Source: Desulfobacteraceae bacterium (GTDB lineage Bacteria > Desulfobacterota > Desulfobacteria > Desulfobacterales > ETH-SRB1). Taken from it: a stretch of DNA of 51,643 nt. The stretch spans positions 1-51,643 of the forward strand of contig JAPVVG010000124.1 in NCBI GenBank assembly GCA_028571455.1, given 5' to 3'. Both the position numbers and the translations under genes were made by a program. Below, in pieces: positions 25,938 through 35,420 of the stretch. The notes under the pieces are model-generated. The model was given only the letters and a program-made list of their open reading frames with translations, had not been told where the DNA came from and ran no database searches. The stretch's first letter is position 1. Each line of letters starts with the position of its first letter.

Positions 25938-27479
25938 TCATGTTTTTAGAACCTCTTTCCCTGTTTCGGTCGTTACATACCGCTGCTTACTGCTTGTTGG
26001 TTTTTCAGGAATGGTCATAGCAAGTAATCCTTGTTGGAGCAAAGGTTTTAGATAGTTTGCCTGGAAAGTTTTCCAGTGTTTAAGACCAATCAATTCCATA
26101 ATTTCTGAGGACTTGTGCGGCTCCTGGCAAAAATTCAAGACTTGTGCGGTGACTTGTGCGGTGACTTGTGCGGTGACTTGGTCCCGACTTGGTCCCGACT
26201 TGGTCCCGACTTGTCCGGTCTTTTTCGAAACTGCAAGTTGATGAGCAGGAAAATAACTCACAAAGTATGTTCGATTATCATCAGTCTTAAAACGAGGAGC
26301 CGGAGAGTCGTTGGCCTTCATGGCTCGCAATATTTTAGGTATTCCTGTCCCGCGTCCTTCGGTCAAGTTCAGTTCCTTGAGGAATTCGCCGATCCGGCGG
26401 TTTCTGTACCGGCGTGAGATGAAAGCGCCTGACTGCAAATCAGAAAGTTTTATAGACCGGTCCGGTCCAGGATAGCTGGTGATGGTGACATGATCGGGCA
26501 GAATTCGTACTTCAATCGGTTCACGGATTTCATAACTGCGATGATACACGGCATTGACAAGAGCCTCTTCCAGGGCCTCGAAAGGATAGTTGTAAAAACG
26601 ATCCGCCTCGGCCCGGTCAGGGTGCTTGACAACGATCTCCTCAATGAGAATGGCGTGCAAATAGGCAAGAGCCTCTTTCAGCATGCGGCTTAACGGGCCT
26701 TGAAAAATTTTTTCCTTGAAAACATCTCCGCCTGGACCTTCAGGGAATTGGACCACATCGATCTGCGTTTCTGGAAAAAAACGGTCCGGTCGTTCGTTGA
26801 AAAACAGCAGCCCGACATTGCGCGGTTTGACGACTTCATCAGGACCGTCAACGATCTGCATTCTCCGGCATAGTTGAACAAAATCCAGCCGATCAGCGTG
26901 GCCATACAACTCACTGCCGATTTCTTTAAGATAATCGCGAATAAGGGGCAACAACAGATCATCCAGGCCAGCATGATGGCAAATCCGGTCATCAAAGGGC
27001 ACCTGGGCTGTAAGACCGATCAACTCAACCTCTTCCTGATGTGCAGCTTGCACGGTAGCAGAGCCTATACGGATGTAATAACTATATCCCTTGTTCTTTT
27101 TGGCAAGAGAAACCGGAGCCTTATACGGCCTGTTCTGACCTCCCGGAGCCCAGAGAACCAGGACATTCCGGCCCTCGATCACATAGGGCACTATTACAGG
27201 ATGGTATTGCGGCCTGATTTTATAGCCCAGTTCCAGGATTTCTTTCTGCATGTTATCCAGTTGCTCAGGCGGGATACCGGCCGGCGGCAACTCCGGACGA
27301 CCGTTGTCATCGGCAATACCAAGGAAAATATAGCCGCCACCAAGGTTGTGGAAGTCATTGGCAAAAGCGCACAGAGTGTGCAAAACGGCCTCTGGATTCC
27401 AGCCGCGTTTAAACTCAAGCCGCTCCCACTCCACAGGGAGGCCCTGCAACACTTTATGGATATTGATGGGCAGACTCAT
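25938..27479 (-). CDS. AlbA_2 (Schlafen-like) domain protein with GHKL ATPase domain
   Basis: A 513-residue protein of the type often labelled 'RecG-like' or 'RNA-binding AlbA_2'. The N-terminal AlbA_2 domain has WERLEFKRG and GGGYIFLGIADDNG. The C-terminal part has a HATPase_c_4-like region (EALVNAVYHRSY, then EGRGTGIPKI). A linker (TAQVTAQVTAQV and upstream) is encoded by 12-bp and 11-bp tandem repeats, and a winged-helix segment ends the protein. It lies 9 nt upstream of hsdR in the same operon. Such proteins are common in defence islands as accessory or regulatory factors; the exact role here is unknown. Confidence 0.85.
   Translation of the reverse strand: MSLPINIHKVLQGLPVEWERLEFKRGWNPEAVLHTLCAFANDFHNLGGGYIFLGIADDNGRPELPPAGIPPEQLDNMQKEILELGYKIRPQYHPVIVPYVIEGRNVLVLWAPGGQNRPYKAPVSLAKKNKGYSYYIRIGSATVQAAHQEEVELIGLTAQVPFDDRICHHAGLDDLLLPLIRDYLKEIGSELYGHADRLDFVQLCRRMQIVDGPDEVVKPRNVGLLFFNERPDRFFPETQIDVVQFPEGPGGDVFKEKIFQGPLSRMLKEALAYLHAILIEEIVVKHPDRAEADRFYNYPFEALEEALVNAVYHRSYEIREPIEVRILPDHVTITSYPGPDRSIKLSDLQSGAFISRRYRNRRIGEFLKELNLTEGRGTGIPKILRAMKANDSPAPRFKTDDNRTYFVSYFPAHQLAVSKKTGQVGTKSGPSRDQVTAQVTAQVTAQVLNFCQEPHKSSEIMELIGLKHWKTFQANYLKPLLQQGLLAMTIPEKPTSSKQRYVTTETGKEVLKT
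26139..26218. repeat. Adjacent 12-bp and 11-bp tandem repeats inside the AlbA_2 gene
   Basis: Three exact copies of GACTTGTGCGGT (26139-26174) are followed by three exact copies of GACTTGGTCCC (26175-26207) and one degenerate copy (26208-26218). The 12-bp unit keeps frame. The 11-bp unit is read in three different frames, so gain or loss of one copy would frameshift the C-terminal winged-helix part. Confidence 0.9.
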
Positions 27480-27510
27480 ATTTTAGGGTTCCCTCTTGTT
27501 GCCCTGTGCT

Positions 27511-27693
27511 TTACTCAAATCGGCCAGATACCAACTGGTAATGGTGGAAATTGTGGATGGCTCCGCAGAAAATTGTCGCAATGTCATCATAATGGTTTCT
27601 TTCCGTTAATTCTTTACAACAATCAAGCAGGGTTCTTAAACCTTGTCGAATCGCTTCAACAGACAAAAATCCAGTGTCCCCATTCCACCCCAA
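27511..27693 (-). CDS. Possible small protein between the STAND and AlbA genes
   Basis: A 60-residue frame starting at TTG (LSVEAIRQGLRTLLDCCKEL in the middle, then HYDDIATIFCGAIHNFHHY). The composition is protein-like and the frame is closed upstream by a TGA at about 27726. No Shine-Dalgarno sequence is clear. It fills the 300-nt gap in the operon. It may be a genuine small gene or a fragment. Confidence 0.3.
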   Translation of the reverse strand: MGWNGDTGFLSVEAIRQGLRTLLDCCKELTERNHYDDIATIFCGAIHNFHHYQLVSGRFE

Positions 27694-27779
27694 AAATGCC
27701 AGTATTTCATGGACATCTCAGATTCAACACTACCCATGAGCAGACTTGACATAATTCTTCACAAACCATCTTATGACTT

Positions 27780-30700
27780 TCAAACATCCATCTCATCCAA
27801 TACATCTGCTACCCAAAAAAGATAAACCATGAAAGCCTTCTCACGGGCATTTTCCAGTCGTTTGGCCCATTCAACAAGCTCCTCAAGATCGAGGGTTACC
27901 TTACCATTAAAGTCAGATACAGGTGAAACATTATTCCACCCATCATTTAAGGCTTGCATAGCTGCCATTAGATTTGGTCTATGATCATATTCCGTTTCAG
28001 ATACTTTTTCAAAAATATTAATTAAATCCGCCGCTGCTTTTTGGGATGCTTCAAATGCATCGGCCATTTTAACAGTCACAGAGTGAATATGGCTTTGAAG
28101 TAACTCTAAACCAAGATTGTCAAGTTCAGGGAGTCTTTCAAAATCCCTAATATGGGCTGCAAGAAGAGACAATTCCGCAGTAGATTTCAGAAACCTTAAA
28201 GCAAATTCAAATTGTGGGACTTTCCATATTTCTAACTCCAGTTTAGCCCATGCATCGTGAGGAACAGGCTTTTGCACTAAATTCCACCAGCCAAGTTCAT
28301 TCGTTTCTTTATTTGACAAAAGAACGGGCAGGGAAACATGCCATGCGGTAGCATCAAGGCACTTGCCCCTTACCAGAGGGACAATAACAACATAATTCCA
28401 CCTGAGCTGAGCAGCAAAGTTTCCTAACTCACGATTATCGACCCTTTGCACGGCTTGTGGGATAGCGGCAAATACTTGCTCTAAAGAATTGTATACATCA
28501 ATAGGATACCTTCCATCAATCTGTAGCAATAAAGCAGGATCTTTTTTCCAAAATATGTCTTCCTCCATAACAGTGATTTGTAAAGCTTCGGATGAAATTA
28601 TTTTACACTGCTTTTGCAAGTTGTTTCTAATCTTTCTCACAATTTCCTTAAACCGCTTAGAGCTTTCATTCAATGCATTCTGCATTATTTTTGCAGGATG
28701 GAATATAAAGAAATACCACATCATTAGCAGACTTTGGAAAACATCATTTTCCTGATGCTCCAACCAGTCGAGTTCATTAGTACTAACACGTTTCCCCAAG
28801 AAACTTCTGAATTCCTTTTGAAATACTGTCAAGATTTTAACTGCGTCTGTAAGGCTCAAATTTGAACGACGTATCATATCAAGATTAAAGCCCTGCTGAG
28901 TGGCCACCTCTTTCAGCTTAGCCCTGTCAGCTCCTGTATTACTTGCTCTCCCAAGATATGGGTTTAAGGCCATAGCGTGAACTGATTCATCGAAAAAATT
29001 GGATAGAGTTCTAATGTATTCCCCAAAAGCCTTAAGGAAAGGTTTGTATTTCTTAATCGCCAGCCCTTTCCTGTCAGCAAGTGGAAATTTATTTTGATTT
29101 TTTTGTCTTGGCGTATCCGAGGTATATTCATCAACAAAACCCCATTCATCGACGGCACACTTTGGCAGCGGCGGTGGTTTGTGTAATTGTCGCTGACAAT
29201 GGGACCAGTCAACGTCGTCGACTAAATTACCAAGCAACTTGATTGGTTTCAGTTTTCGGAAATAAACATTCAGGCCGTTTAAAAGCTGCTTTACATTGCT
29301 TATGACATCTTGCCTGAGATTAAATATTGCTTGAATATATTCATCCCAGGTCATAGGTCTTTGCGGTATTTCGCCCAATCCCCTGAATGTGGAATTGACT
29401 GAAGTAAGCCAGTACGGGGGAAAGCGAAAAGATGGAATCCCAGATTTCACTGACGAATCATTTAATGAAATTAAATCGGGCAATAATCTATGGCCGTAGC
29501 CCTGAGAAGCAAATTCACTACGATCAGGAAAGAGTTTCCTAAGTATTGATAGCCGTTGCACAGCTTCTTCGTTAAAAAAATCTTTGTGCTCATGAGAATT
29601 AGATTCACTATTGGATGCATAATCTTTCTCCTGATCGAGCTTTAAAATAAAGTGTGCGGTAATTTTTTCTCCATTATCTTCCAATGCTACTGTTTGAGAC
29701 TCATTTCGAAAACGATCTACTATTCTGGATCTATTTTTCCCCAACCAAGGATTAAACGACTCCCCGTATCCTTGAGATAATCCAAGAATGAGATTTGACA
29801 ATTCTTCGATGGGTAATGCGTCGATGGCTATATTTAAGTCGGATTCAGGCAGCCATTCCGAAAGGGGCCACGAAATTCCTAACCGCCCTATCCAGAAAAC
29901 CACCCTTCTCACAGCAGCCCAATCAGAATCGGAAATGGGAGAAAGTGGTTTCTGGTTTTGTTTAGATAACCAGTTTTTTGCATATTCAAACACCTTTCTT
30001 TTGTCTGTCTGACGAGCTTGAAATGCCTCTATTTGTAGCGCTCTTTCCTCAGTTGCAAGGCCCTTCCACCAGGATCTTCCCAGTCCCTCGCCAATATCAG
30101 CAATATCAAAATCCATTAAAAAATGCCAACCGCTTCCTGAGTCATTATAGGCTTCTTTTATCAATTGCTGATTGCCTTTAGTGTATTCAAGTATTCCCAG
30201 CCAGATTAGAGCTGTTGTAACTCCAGATAGTGCCACCCACCGATTGGGCTTGAATTCTGCAACAAACGCCAAAAATGACTCTAAATCTGCGTGATGACGT
30301 GAAAAAGAATGTATAAGAAACGTTGCAATATCTTCTTCCTGCATAAATTCAAGGCAGATCCCCGCATTGGAAGCCCATGGAAACAATGTGGGTTCTGTTA
30401 AAAGTTCTGCCAAGATGTTGGAACGAATAGGGTGCAGTCCTTGAACAAGAGTGCCATCTTTACTGACTCTTATAAAATATTCTTTTTCTAATGTCTCAAA
30501 TGTTCTGCGTGGTGAAAGGAACCCCATATGTTTTGCCAGTGGCCTTGTTTTCAAGCGTGCTTCATAAGCCGATGCCACTGAAACAAGTCTGATAAGTTCA
30601 ATCTCCTTTTCACTCCTTTTGCCTTCTCTCACTTCATCTTCGATACGATTTATTTGTTGTGTCAGTCTTTGTTTAAGAGAAAGCCCCTGGGTAACCAGGT

Positions 30701-31994
30701 AAACAAATTCCAAAAGTGGTCCTTTACCCCCAAACTTATTCCAAGCATCCTCAAAATCAAGGATTTTTGCAGGCATACGAGTCTCTTCGAGTGATTGATA
30801 TAATTCCCGAGCTTCGGAAAGATCAAAATTAAGTTCAATGTCAGAAAAACGAAATTCAACTCCAGAGATGTTTGACCGGCGAAAATCTTCCTCACGAATT
30901 GTTACAAGTACGCGGATAGTTCGATGGTCTGCCAGTTGCTTGACCAGTTCGGGCCAATCAACATCTTTAGGTGAAACATCAACAAACACAATCATTGGAA
31001 CGCCAATGGCATCCGCATGACTAACTAAGGCTTTTGCCACACTAAGGGCATGCTGCCTGTTTTCAATCAATTGAACTTGAAAACGCCAGAACTCCGGATA
31101 AAATTCTCTCAAGAAACGGTATGCCAAAGTTGTTTTGCCCTGGCCAGAAGCTCCATGAATGATTACTACTTTGCTTGATTCGAACTTTTCAGCGATCTTG
31201 TGTATTTTCTTGGGTCGCAAAATATCAAGGTTTGAGAGAATGTGTTCATATTTAGCAGAGATACCCTCATAAAATTCTTGGGATAAAACGGCTTTATCAT
31301 CTTCTAAGATATTTCGATCTTCAATCGGCACAATGGAAGTGAACCATTCTTTGTAATACGAGCTTCGAGCCGAAAAGAACTTTCCAATATTATTAAGTTT
31401 ATCGATCAGGATTTTTTTAGTAATCTCAGTCTTGTTTTCAGCGCAGACATAAAGCCAAAACATTAAAATTTCAAAGGCCGAATCAGGATCAATACCTGTA
31501 AATCCATCTTTGAAGGATGCATCCAAATCTTTTTTTACGTCAATTTCATTCAGAGGGATTATTTGTAATGTCGACAAGAGAATTTCTGCTTCTGTTTTAG
31601 ATAACAGGCCATAATTGCTAAGCTTTTCTGCTACTCTTTTTTGTTCATCGCCTTCAGTTTCGATGCTCCGAAGTAATTCGGCCCCTATCTTGCCAAAACT
31701 TACAACAGTAATATTTAAATTAGAATTCTCTTTCAGCAGATCAGCTGCTCGGTAAAAAAAAGAATTGGGCTTTTGGGGAGAAAATGAGGAAATGAAAAGC
31801 TCAGCTCCAAGTGCTTTAACTTGTACCACTTCTATCAGGTTGTGATCGGTATCATATACAGCAAGATCTTCTTTACCTTCCGGTTGGAATATCAGATTCT
31901 CTTTATCGCTCACATCGAGCATGCGCCTGAGTGTATACAGTGTTTGTAGTCGGTATCCACGATAAGATGCACTTGCATCAGATGATACAGACAT
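27780..31994 (-). CDS. Cap4-like nuclease fused to STAND-type NTPase (Avs-like candidate)
   Basis: A protein of about 1404 residues with no close family I can name. The N-terminal ~100 residues carry an E-x3-D ... QVK pattern (FQPEGKEDLAVYD, then EVVQVKA) after a YRGYRLQTLYTLRRML helix, as in DUF4297/Cap4-type endonucleases. An NTPase follows with Walker A GASGQGKTT (about residue 282), Walker B MIVFVDVSP and an arginine-bearing LVTIREED. The remaining ~900 residues are helical, Trp-rich, and could be a sensor. This resembles the nuclease-STAND layout of Avs antiphage proteins. ATG at 31994 is preferred over a TTG at 32027. It lies inside a type I restriction operon. Confidence 0.75.
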   Translation of the reverse strand: MSVSSDASASYRGYRLQTLYTLRRMLDVSDKENLIFQPEGKEDLAVYDTDHNLIEVVQVKALGAELFISSFSPQKPNSFFYRAADLLKENSNLNITVVSFGKIGAELLRSIETEGDEQKRVAEKLSNYGLLSKTEAEILLSTLQIIPLNEIDVKKDLDASFKDGFTGIDPDSAFEILMFWLYVCAENKTEITKKILIDKLNNIGKFFSARSSYYKEWFTSIVPIEDRNILEDDKAVLSQEFYEGISAKYEHILSNLDILRPKKIHKIAEKFESSKVVIIHGASGQGKTTLAYRFLREFYPEFWRFQVQLIENRQHALSVAKALVSHADAIGVPMIVFVDVSPKDVDWPELVKQLADHRTIRVLVTIREEDFRRSNISGVEFRFSDIELNFDLSEARELYQSLEETRMPAKILDFEDAWNKFGGKGPLLEFVYLVTQGLSLKQRLTQQINRIEDEVREGKRSEKEIELIRLVSVASAYEARLKTRPLAKHMGFLSPRRTFETLEKEYFIRVSKDGTLVQGLHPIRSNILAELLTEPTLFPWASNAGICLEFMQEEDIATFLIHSFSRHHADLESFLAFVAEFKPNRWVALSGVTTALIWLGILEYTKGNQQLIKEAYNDSGSGWHFLMDFDIADIGEGLGRSWWKGLATEERALQIEAFQARQTDKRKVFEYAKNWLSKQNQKPLSPISDSDWAAVRRVVFWIGRLGISWPLSEWLPESDLNIAIDALPIEELSNLILGLSQGYGESFNPWLGKNRSRIVDRFRNESQTVALEDNGEKITAHFILKLDQEKDYASNSESNSHEHKDFFNEEAVQRLSILRKLFPDRSEFASQGYGHRLLPDLISLNDSSVKSGIPSFRFPPYWLTSVNSTFRGLGEIPQRPMTWDEYIQAIFNLRQDVISNVKQLLNGLNVYFRKLKPIKLLGNLVDDVDWSHCQRQLHKPPPLPKCAVDEWGFVDEYTSDTPRQKNQNKFPLADRKGLAIKKYKPFLKAFGEYIRTLSNFFDESVHAMALNPYLGRASNTGADRAKLKEVATQQGFNLDMIRRSNLSLTDAVKILTVFQKEFRSFLGKRVSTNELDWLEHQENDVFQSLLMMWYFFIFHPAKIMQNALNESSKRFKEIVRKIRNNLQKQCKIISSEALQITVMEEDIFWKKDPALLLQIDGRYPIDVYNSLEQVFAAIPQAVQRVDNRELGNFAAQLRWNYVVIVPLVRGKCLDATAWHVSLPVLLSNKETNELGWWNLVQKPVPHDAWAKLELEIWKVPQFEFALRFLKSTAELSLLAAHIRDFERLPELDNLGLELLQSHIHSVTVKMADAFEASQKAAADLINIFEKVSETEYDHRPNLMAAMQALNDGWNNVSPVSDFNGKVTLDLEELVEWAKRLENAREKAFMVYLFWVADVLDEMDV

Positions 31995-32054
31995 CAAGAC
32001 TTCATCCTCTCTTGGATGTTTTTGCAAAATAGAAACCTATTGATTAATGTTAGG

Positions 32055-32206
32055 TAATAAATGAAGCCCCTTTTCTGGAGTTTGAGTTTGTCGCGGTATG
32101 GTTCACGGCACATCAATGCCACCCTCAATATGCTCCCAGTCCATCTCCTTTAACTGCTCGATAAAGAGGATCTTCACATCTGCCTTTTCATCAGGTAAAA
32201 TTGCCA
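32055..32206 (-). pseudogene. Scar: 5' end of a second hsdR joined to 3' end of a second hsdS
   Basis: Reading leftward from 32206, about 35 codons (FIEQLKEMDWEHIEGGIDVP and a preceding MAILPDEKAD-like start) mirror the N-terminus of the intact HsdR with roughly three quarters identity. At about 32098 the sequence changes to a copy of the HsdS C-terminal end (YRDKLKLQK-like bases). The order hsdR start then hsdS end is what a deletion between two tandem restriction operons would leave. It is non-functional. Confidence 0.8.
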
Positions 32207-32228
32207 TATTGTCTTTCAGTGAAGCATT

Positions 32229-34187
32229 TTATGCGACCGCTTCTTCTTGTGTTGCCAAAAACTTTTTTCGAATATATTTCTTCAAATCATCAACTGCGGT
32301 AAAATACAGGTATCCGCCTTGATTGACAACTTTCTCAACATCCTTTCCTTCATTTATTAGAAGCGCTACAGGATGACTCAGGCCGGGCTGCAAACCATCC
32401 GGCCATGCCAGATCGAGAACAGCCATGACTTCACCAGTATCCTCATCGCATAGTTCGTATTCTATTTCGCCGGGCGGCAAGCCCATACTTTCCACCCATA
32501 ACGCACATTCCAAAATGAGTTCTTCCTCCTCATCACTGACAATCCGGCCTGGAACTGTCTCAATCTTTCTCAGAGTGATATCCTCTACTGGTGTTTCTGT
32601 TTCAGGCACTTTTCCATGATAAAGGCTTTCCAGAAATTCATTTGAGGCATTCGCGATCAGCTTTCTTCTTTCTGCTAAGAAATCAAGATACCTGTCCGGT
32701 TTCCATAATGCTCTGTCCATAGGTATCCAGTGTGACGCAAGGGCACCCGGATGATTCTTTTCCACTTCTTCAAAGTATTCCTCAGGAGCTCGCTTACCGA
32801 TCCAGAGATTTGTTTCCTGCGTTTGAAATGTAAAGTTGGCAATAGCATTCACATCTGATCGTTCATAACCCTTTTCGTACAAATAAGCTTTGGGAAAAAT
32901 ATGATGAACCTGAAGTGTATTTAATTTACCAAGCATGTGAGAAGATAGATCAACTCCGGTTCCCCAATCTTTGGAACCACAAACCCTTGTTAAGAGATAA
33001 ATCAGTGGATAAAATCGTGCGCCTTTACTCCAGCCGCTCACATCCTGTTCATGTACCGTTAGGTCACCCCTGTTTTTCCGCAGATTTTCAATAAGCCTGT
33101 CAAGCGCACCCTCTTTTTCCTGTATGAGCGACAGATCCTGCCTGAGCACACTCTCAGTTGAGCCCGCATATCGCCCCCACAGGGAGGTATGAACGTACCA
33201 GTATAGCAGCTTGTCCCGTTCTTTATGGTTTAATCGGGCTGTCCCATGTTCTGATAAATATTTGGACAGCACAGGTAAGGCCCCCCGCCCACCAAGCACC
33301 CTGTTGTGGTCAAGTCCCAATCTTGAAGAGATAAGGTTTAAAAGACTGTCAATTTTCTTCTCTGCCTCTAAAAGTCCATTTTTAAAAGTTGTGGTATCTA
33401 TATCCTTCAAGGCTGAAAAAAGAGCTTCTCCAGTCAATATTGCATTGATATTTCTAAGATACCACTCAAGCGTAAAATCAAATCCGGCGCTTGCCCATTT
33501 TTGTAGCCTGTTCTTCATTTCATCACGGGCCTCCGGCCAGGAGGCGCATATTTTAGCAAGAGCCAAATCACCCTTTGAAAGCTTTGTTCCACCACTGTTA
33601 ACTTTATTGAAAATCTCAACAACAATATCGACGGTTTTGTCCTGTCCCGTTATCTTTTCATTGTGAAGTTCAATCGTTTGGATTTGATCAATTGCGTTTA
33701 ACCTTCCAAGATATTCGGCCATTTTGGGTTGCACATCCATTTTAGTGCTAAGCTTGCTGAAAATTGGTACAGCACCTTCCTGCATTACGTCAGTTACATT
33801 CACCCAGAGGTGATCATCCTTCATTTTTGCCGGCTGGTAGAACTCAAAAACTTCATTTTCTAAATGAAAGTGTAACCCGGTAATAACCTTTGCATCCCCG
33901 TCAAAAAATATCGGTGGTTTCCCCCGGACAATACCATAGAGGGAAGTTATCCGCTGCTGGCCATCGAGCAAAAGATTTACTACACCTGGAGTTGTTGGAC
34001 CATCACCACGTGTAACCGCTTCGTCTGATTGCACAATCCAGACAAGAAGACTTCCGATCGGAAACTTGCGGTATAAAGAATTCATCAAGCCCCTCACCTG
34101 TTCACGGTTCCAGACGTATCCCCTTTGAAACTTGGGCAGGGCCATAGTCCCGAGGTCAATTTGATCAAGTATGGTTGATATCTTCAT
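32229..34187 (-). CDS. DUF262/HNH protein (GmrSD-like)
   Basis: A 652-residue protein. The N-terminal DUF262 domain has LPKFQRGYVWNREQVRGLMN and the DGQQR motif (LLLDGQQRITSLYG). A DUF1524-type HNH nuclease motif lies near residues 420-470 (VHHIFPKAYLYEKG, then NFTFQTQETN). GmrSD enzymes cut DNA with modified cytosines and use NTP hydrolysis driven through DUF262. The C-terminal ~110 residues are an extra domain of unknown role. It starts 16 nt after hsdS, so it is in the restriction operon. A type IV activity alongside a type I system would cover both unmodified and modified phage DNA; that is inference. Confidence 0.85.
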   Translation of the reverse strand: MKISTILDQIDLGTMALPKFQRGYVWNREQVRGLMNSLYRKFPIGSLLVWIVQSDEAVTRGDGPTTPGVVNLLLDGQQRITSLYGIVRGKPPIFFDGDAKVITGLHFHLENEVFEFYQPAKMKDDHLWVNVTDVMQEGAVPIFSKLSTKMDVQPKMAEYLGRLNAIDQIQTIELHNEKITGQDKTVDIVVEIFNKVNSGGTKLSKGDLALAKICASWPEARDEMKNRLQKWASAGFDFTLEWYLRNINAILTGEALFSALKDIDTTTFKNGLLEAEKKIDSLLNLISSRLGLDHNRVLGGRGALPVLSKYLSEHGTARLNHKERDKLLYWYVHTSLWGRYAGSTESVLRQDLSLIQEKEGALDRLIENLRKNRGDLTVHEQDVSGWSKGARFYPLIYLLTRVCGSKDWGTGVDLSSHMLGKLNTLQVHHIFPKAYLYEKGYERSDVNAIANFTFQTQETNLWIGKRAPEEYFEEVEKNHPGALASHWIPMDRALWKPDRYLDFLAERRKLIANASNEFLESLYHGKVPETETPVEDITLRKIETVPGRIVSDEEEELILECALWVESMGLPPGEIEYELCDEDTGEVMAVLDLAWPDGLQPGLSHPVALLINEGKDVEKVVNQGGYLYFTAVDDLKKYIRKKFLATQEEAVA

Positions 34188-34202
34188 AATAAAATCCTCT
34201 CT

Positions 34203-35420
34203 CTAAACTTGAACCCGGACCTTGCCAATTAACAAATCGTGCATGAGGCCCTTTTTTTGGAGTTTGAGCTTGTCGCGGTATTGCTCTTCACTCTGTACGT
34301 GATTGGAGTAAGCATCATACATATCTCCAATTTGATTTTGTTCTTCTGATGTTGGTGTTGGTATCAAAAGCGGCCGTAAATCTTCTAAGTTAATGTTTTT
34401 CTGTGCACTTTGCGGTGCATGAGCGTTCAGAATTCGTTTTGCACGCCTGATACAAAGCTCAATGTAACGCACGTTATTCGGGGGCCGAACAATTGCTCCT
34501 ACAATACTATCAGGGAAATACATTGGTTGCCCCAATATGGCGGTATCAGCTATATTGGCTGCTATAGTTATTGCAATGGTGTTTTCAGGAAATTCTCTAC
34601 TCACCGCAGAACCGCTGTTGTTAAGGGTTTGAGAATATTTCTTAAGGATATCGCCTTCTGCTTCGGCAATATCCCCTGTTTGCACAAAAGGGTGTGCGCC
34701 TCCGTAAAAACGAGGGTCGTTTCTTGGTCTGTGAGTGAACTTTCCTCTATCAACTTCAGCAAGTTTCTCCAAAGGGTTGATACCCCAATCTTTCGGTATC
34801 CTCCCTAACAGCGAATCCTTAAACTGCTCTGGATGGGCTTTGGGGTCGCGAAGTTTGCCATTTTTATCCAAGCCGCGGGTGAGCAGGTCATGCAATATGC
34901 CCTGCTTCATGACTTTGAGCTTTGAAATGAGCGCTTCGGTTTTTTGAATGGCCTTGTCTATGGTGTCGAGGATTTCAGCGATGCGGCGTTGTTCAGGAAG
35001 GGGAATATCGGCAATCTGTAAGTTAGCAAGCTCTTGTTTCCCTATTGCTTCAAATGTTGATCCTTGCGCAACAACGCGAAGGCTTGTCGCCCAATAGCTC
35101 AACAAATGCCAACCGAAATTGGTATCAATGCCATTTTTAAACCGAATAGCAGCAAGTCCTCGGCCAATGCAATACTCTCGATCTGCTTTGTTGAGATCAC
35201 CCACTGGTGCTCTGACACTGATTAGGATGTCTCCAGGTTTGCAAATCTTTTTTGGTCGAATGCAGCTTACAACAAAATTTGGAGTAATAGTGCCGAACTC
35301 TGCACAGCCTTGAAGGAAGGGGATACCTTCATCCGATTCAACAACAAATTTCGAGTTAGGGGATTGCCCCATCTCGAATGTAGCAAGCTGATCGAGACTG
35401 ATAGTATCAAACATCATCAT
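34203..35420 (-). CDS. hsdS: HsdS, type I restriction specificity subunit
   Basis: A 405-residue specificity subunit with two target-recognition domains, each followed by a conserved helical region. The central repeat shows [20 protein letters not shown], and the C-terminal one [17 protein letters not shown]. The start at 35420 overlaps the end of hsdM by 14 nt. It sets the DNA sequence recognised by the M and R subunits. The recognition site cannot be read from sequence. Confidence 0.93.
   Translation of the reverse strand: MMMFDTISLDQLATFEMGQSPNSKFVVESDEGIPFLQGCAEFGTITPNFVVSCIRPKKICKPGDILISVRAPVGDLNKADREYCIGRGLAAIRFKNGIDTNFGWHLLSYWATSLRVVAQGSTFEAIGKQELANLQIADIPLPEQRRIAEILDTIDKAIQKTEALISKLKVMKQGILHDLLTRGLDKNGKLRDPKAHPEQFKDSLLGRIPKDWGINPLEKLAEVDRGKFTHRPRNDPRFYGGAHPFVQTGDIAEAEGDILKKYSQTLNNSGSAVSREFPENTIAITIAANIADTAILGQPMYFPDSIVGAIVRPPNNVRYIELCIRRAKRILNAHAPQSAQKNINLEDLRPLLIPTPTSEEQNQIGDMYDAYSNHVQSEEQYRDKLKLQKKGLMHDLLIGKVRVQV

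Noticed and set aside
26139-26218. Tandem repeats considered as a CRISPR-like array
   Set aside because: The units are contiguous without spacers and are translated within the AlbA_2 protein.
26874-27749. A 291-codon rightward open frame opposite the AlbA_2 gene
   Set aside because: It lies antisense to the N-terminal AlbA_2 coding sequence, which has clear family motifs. The rightward product has no recognisable domain.
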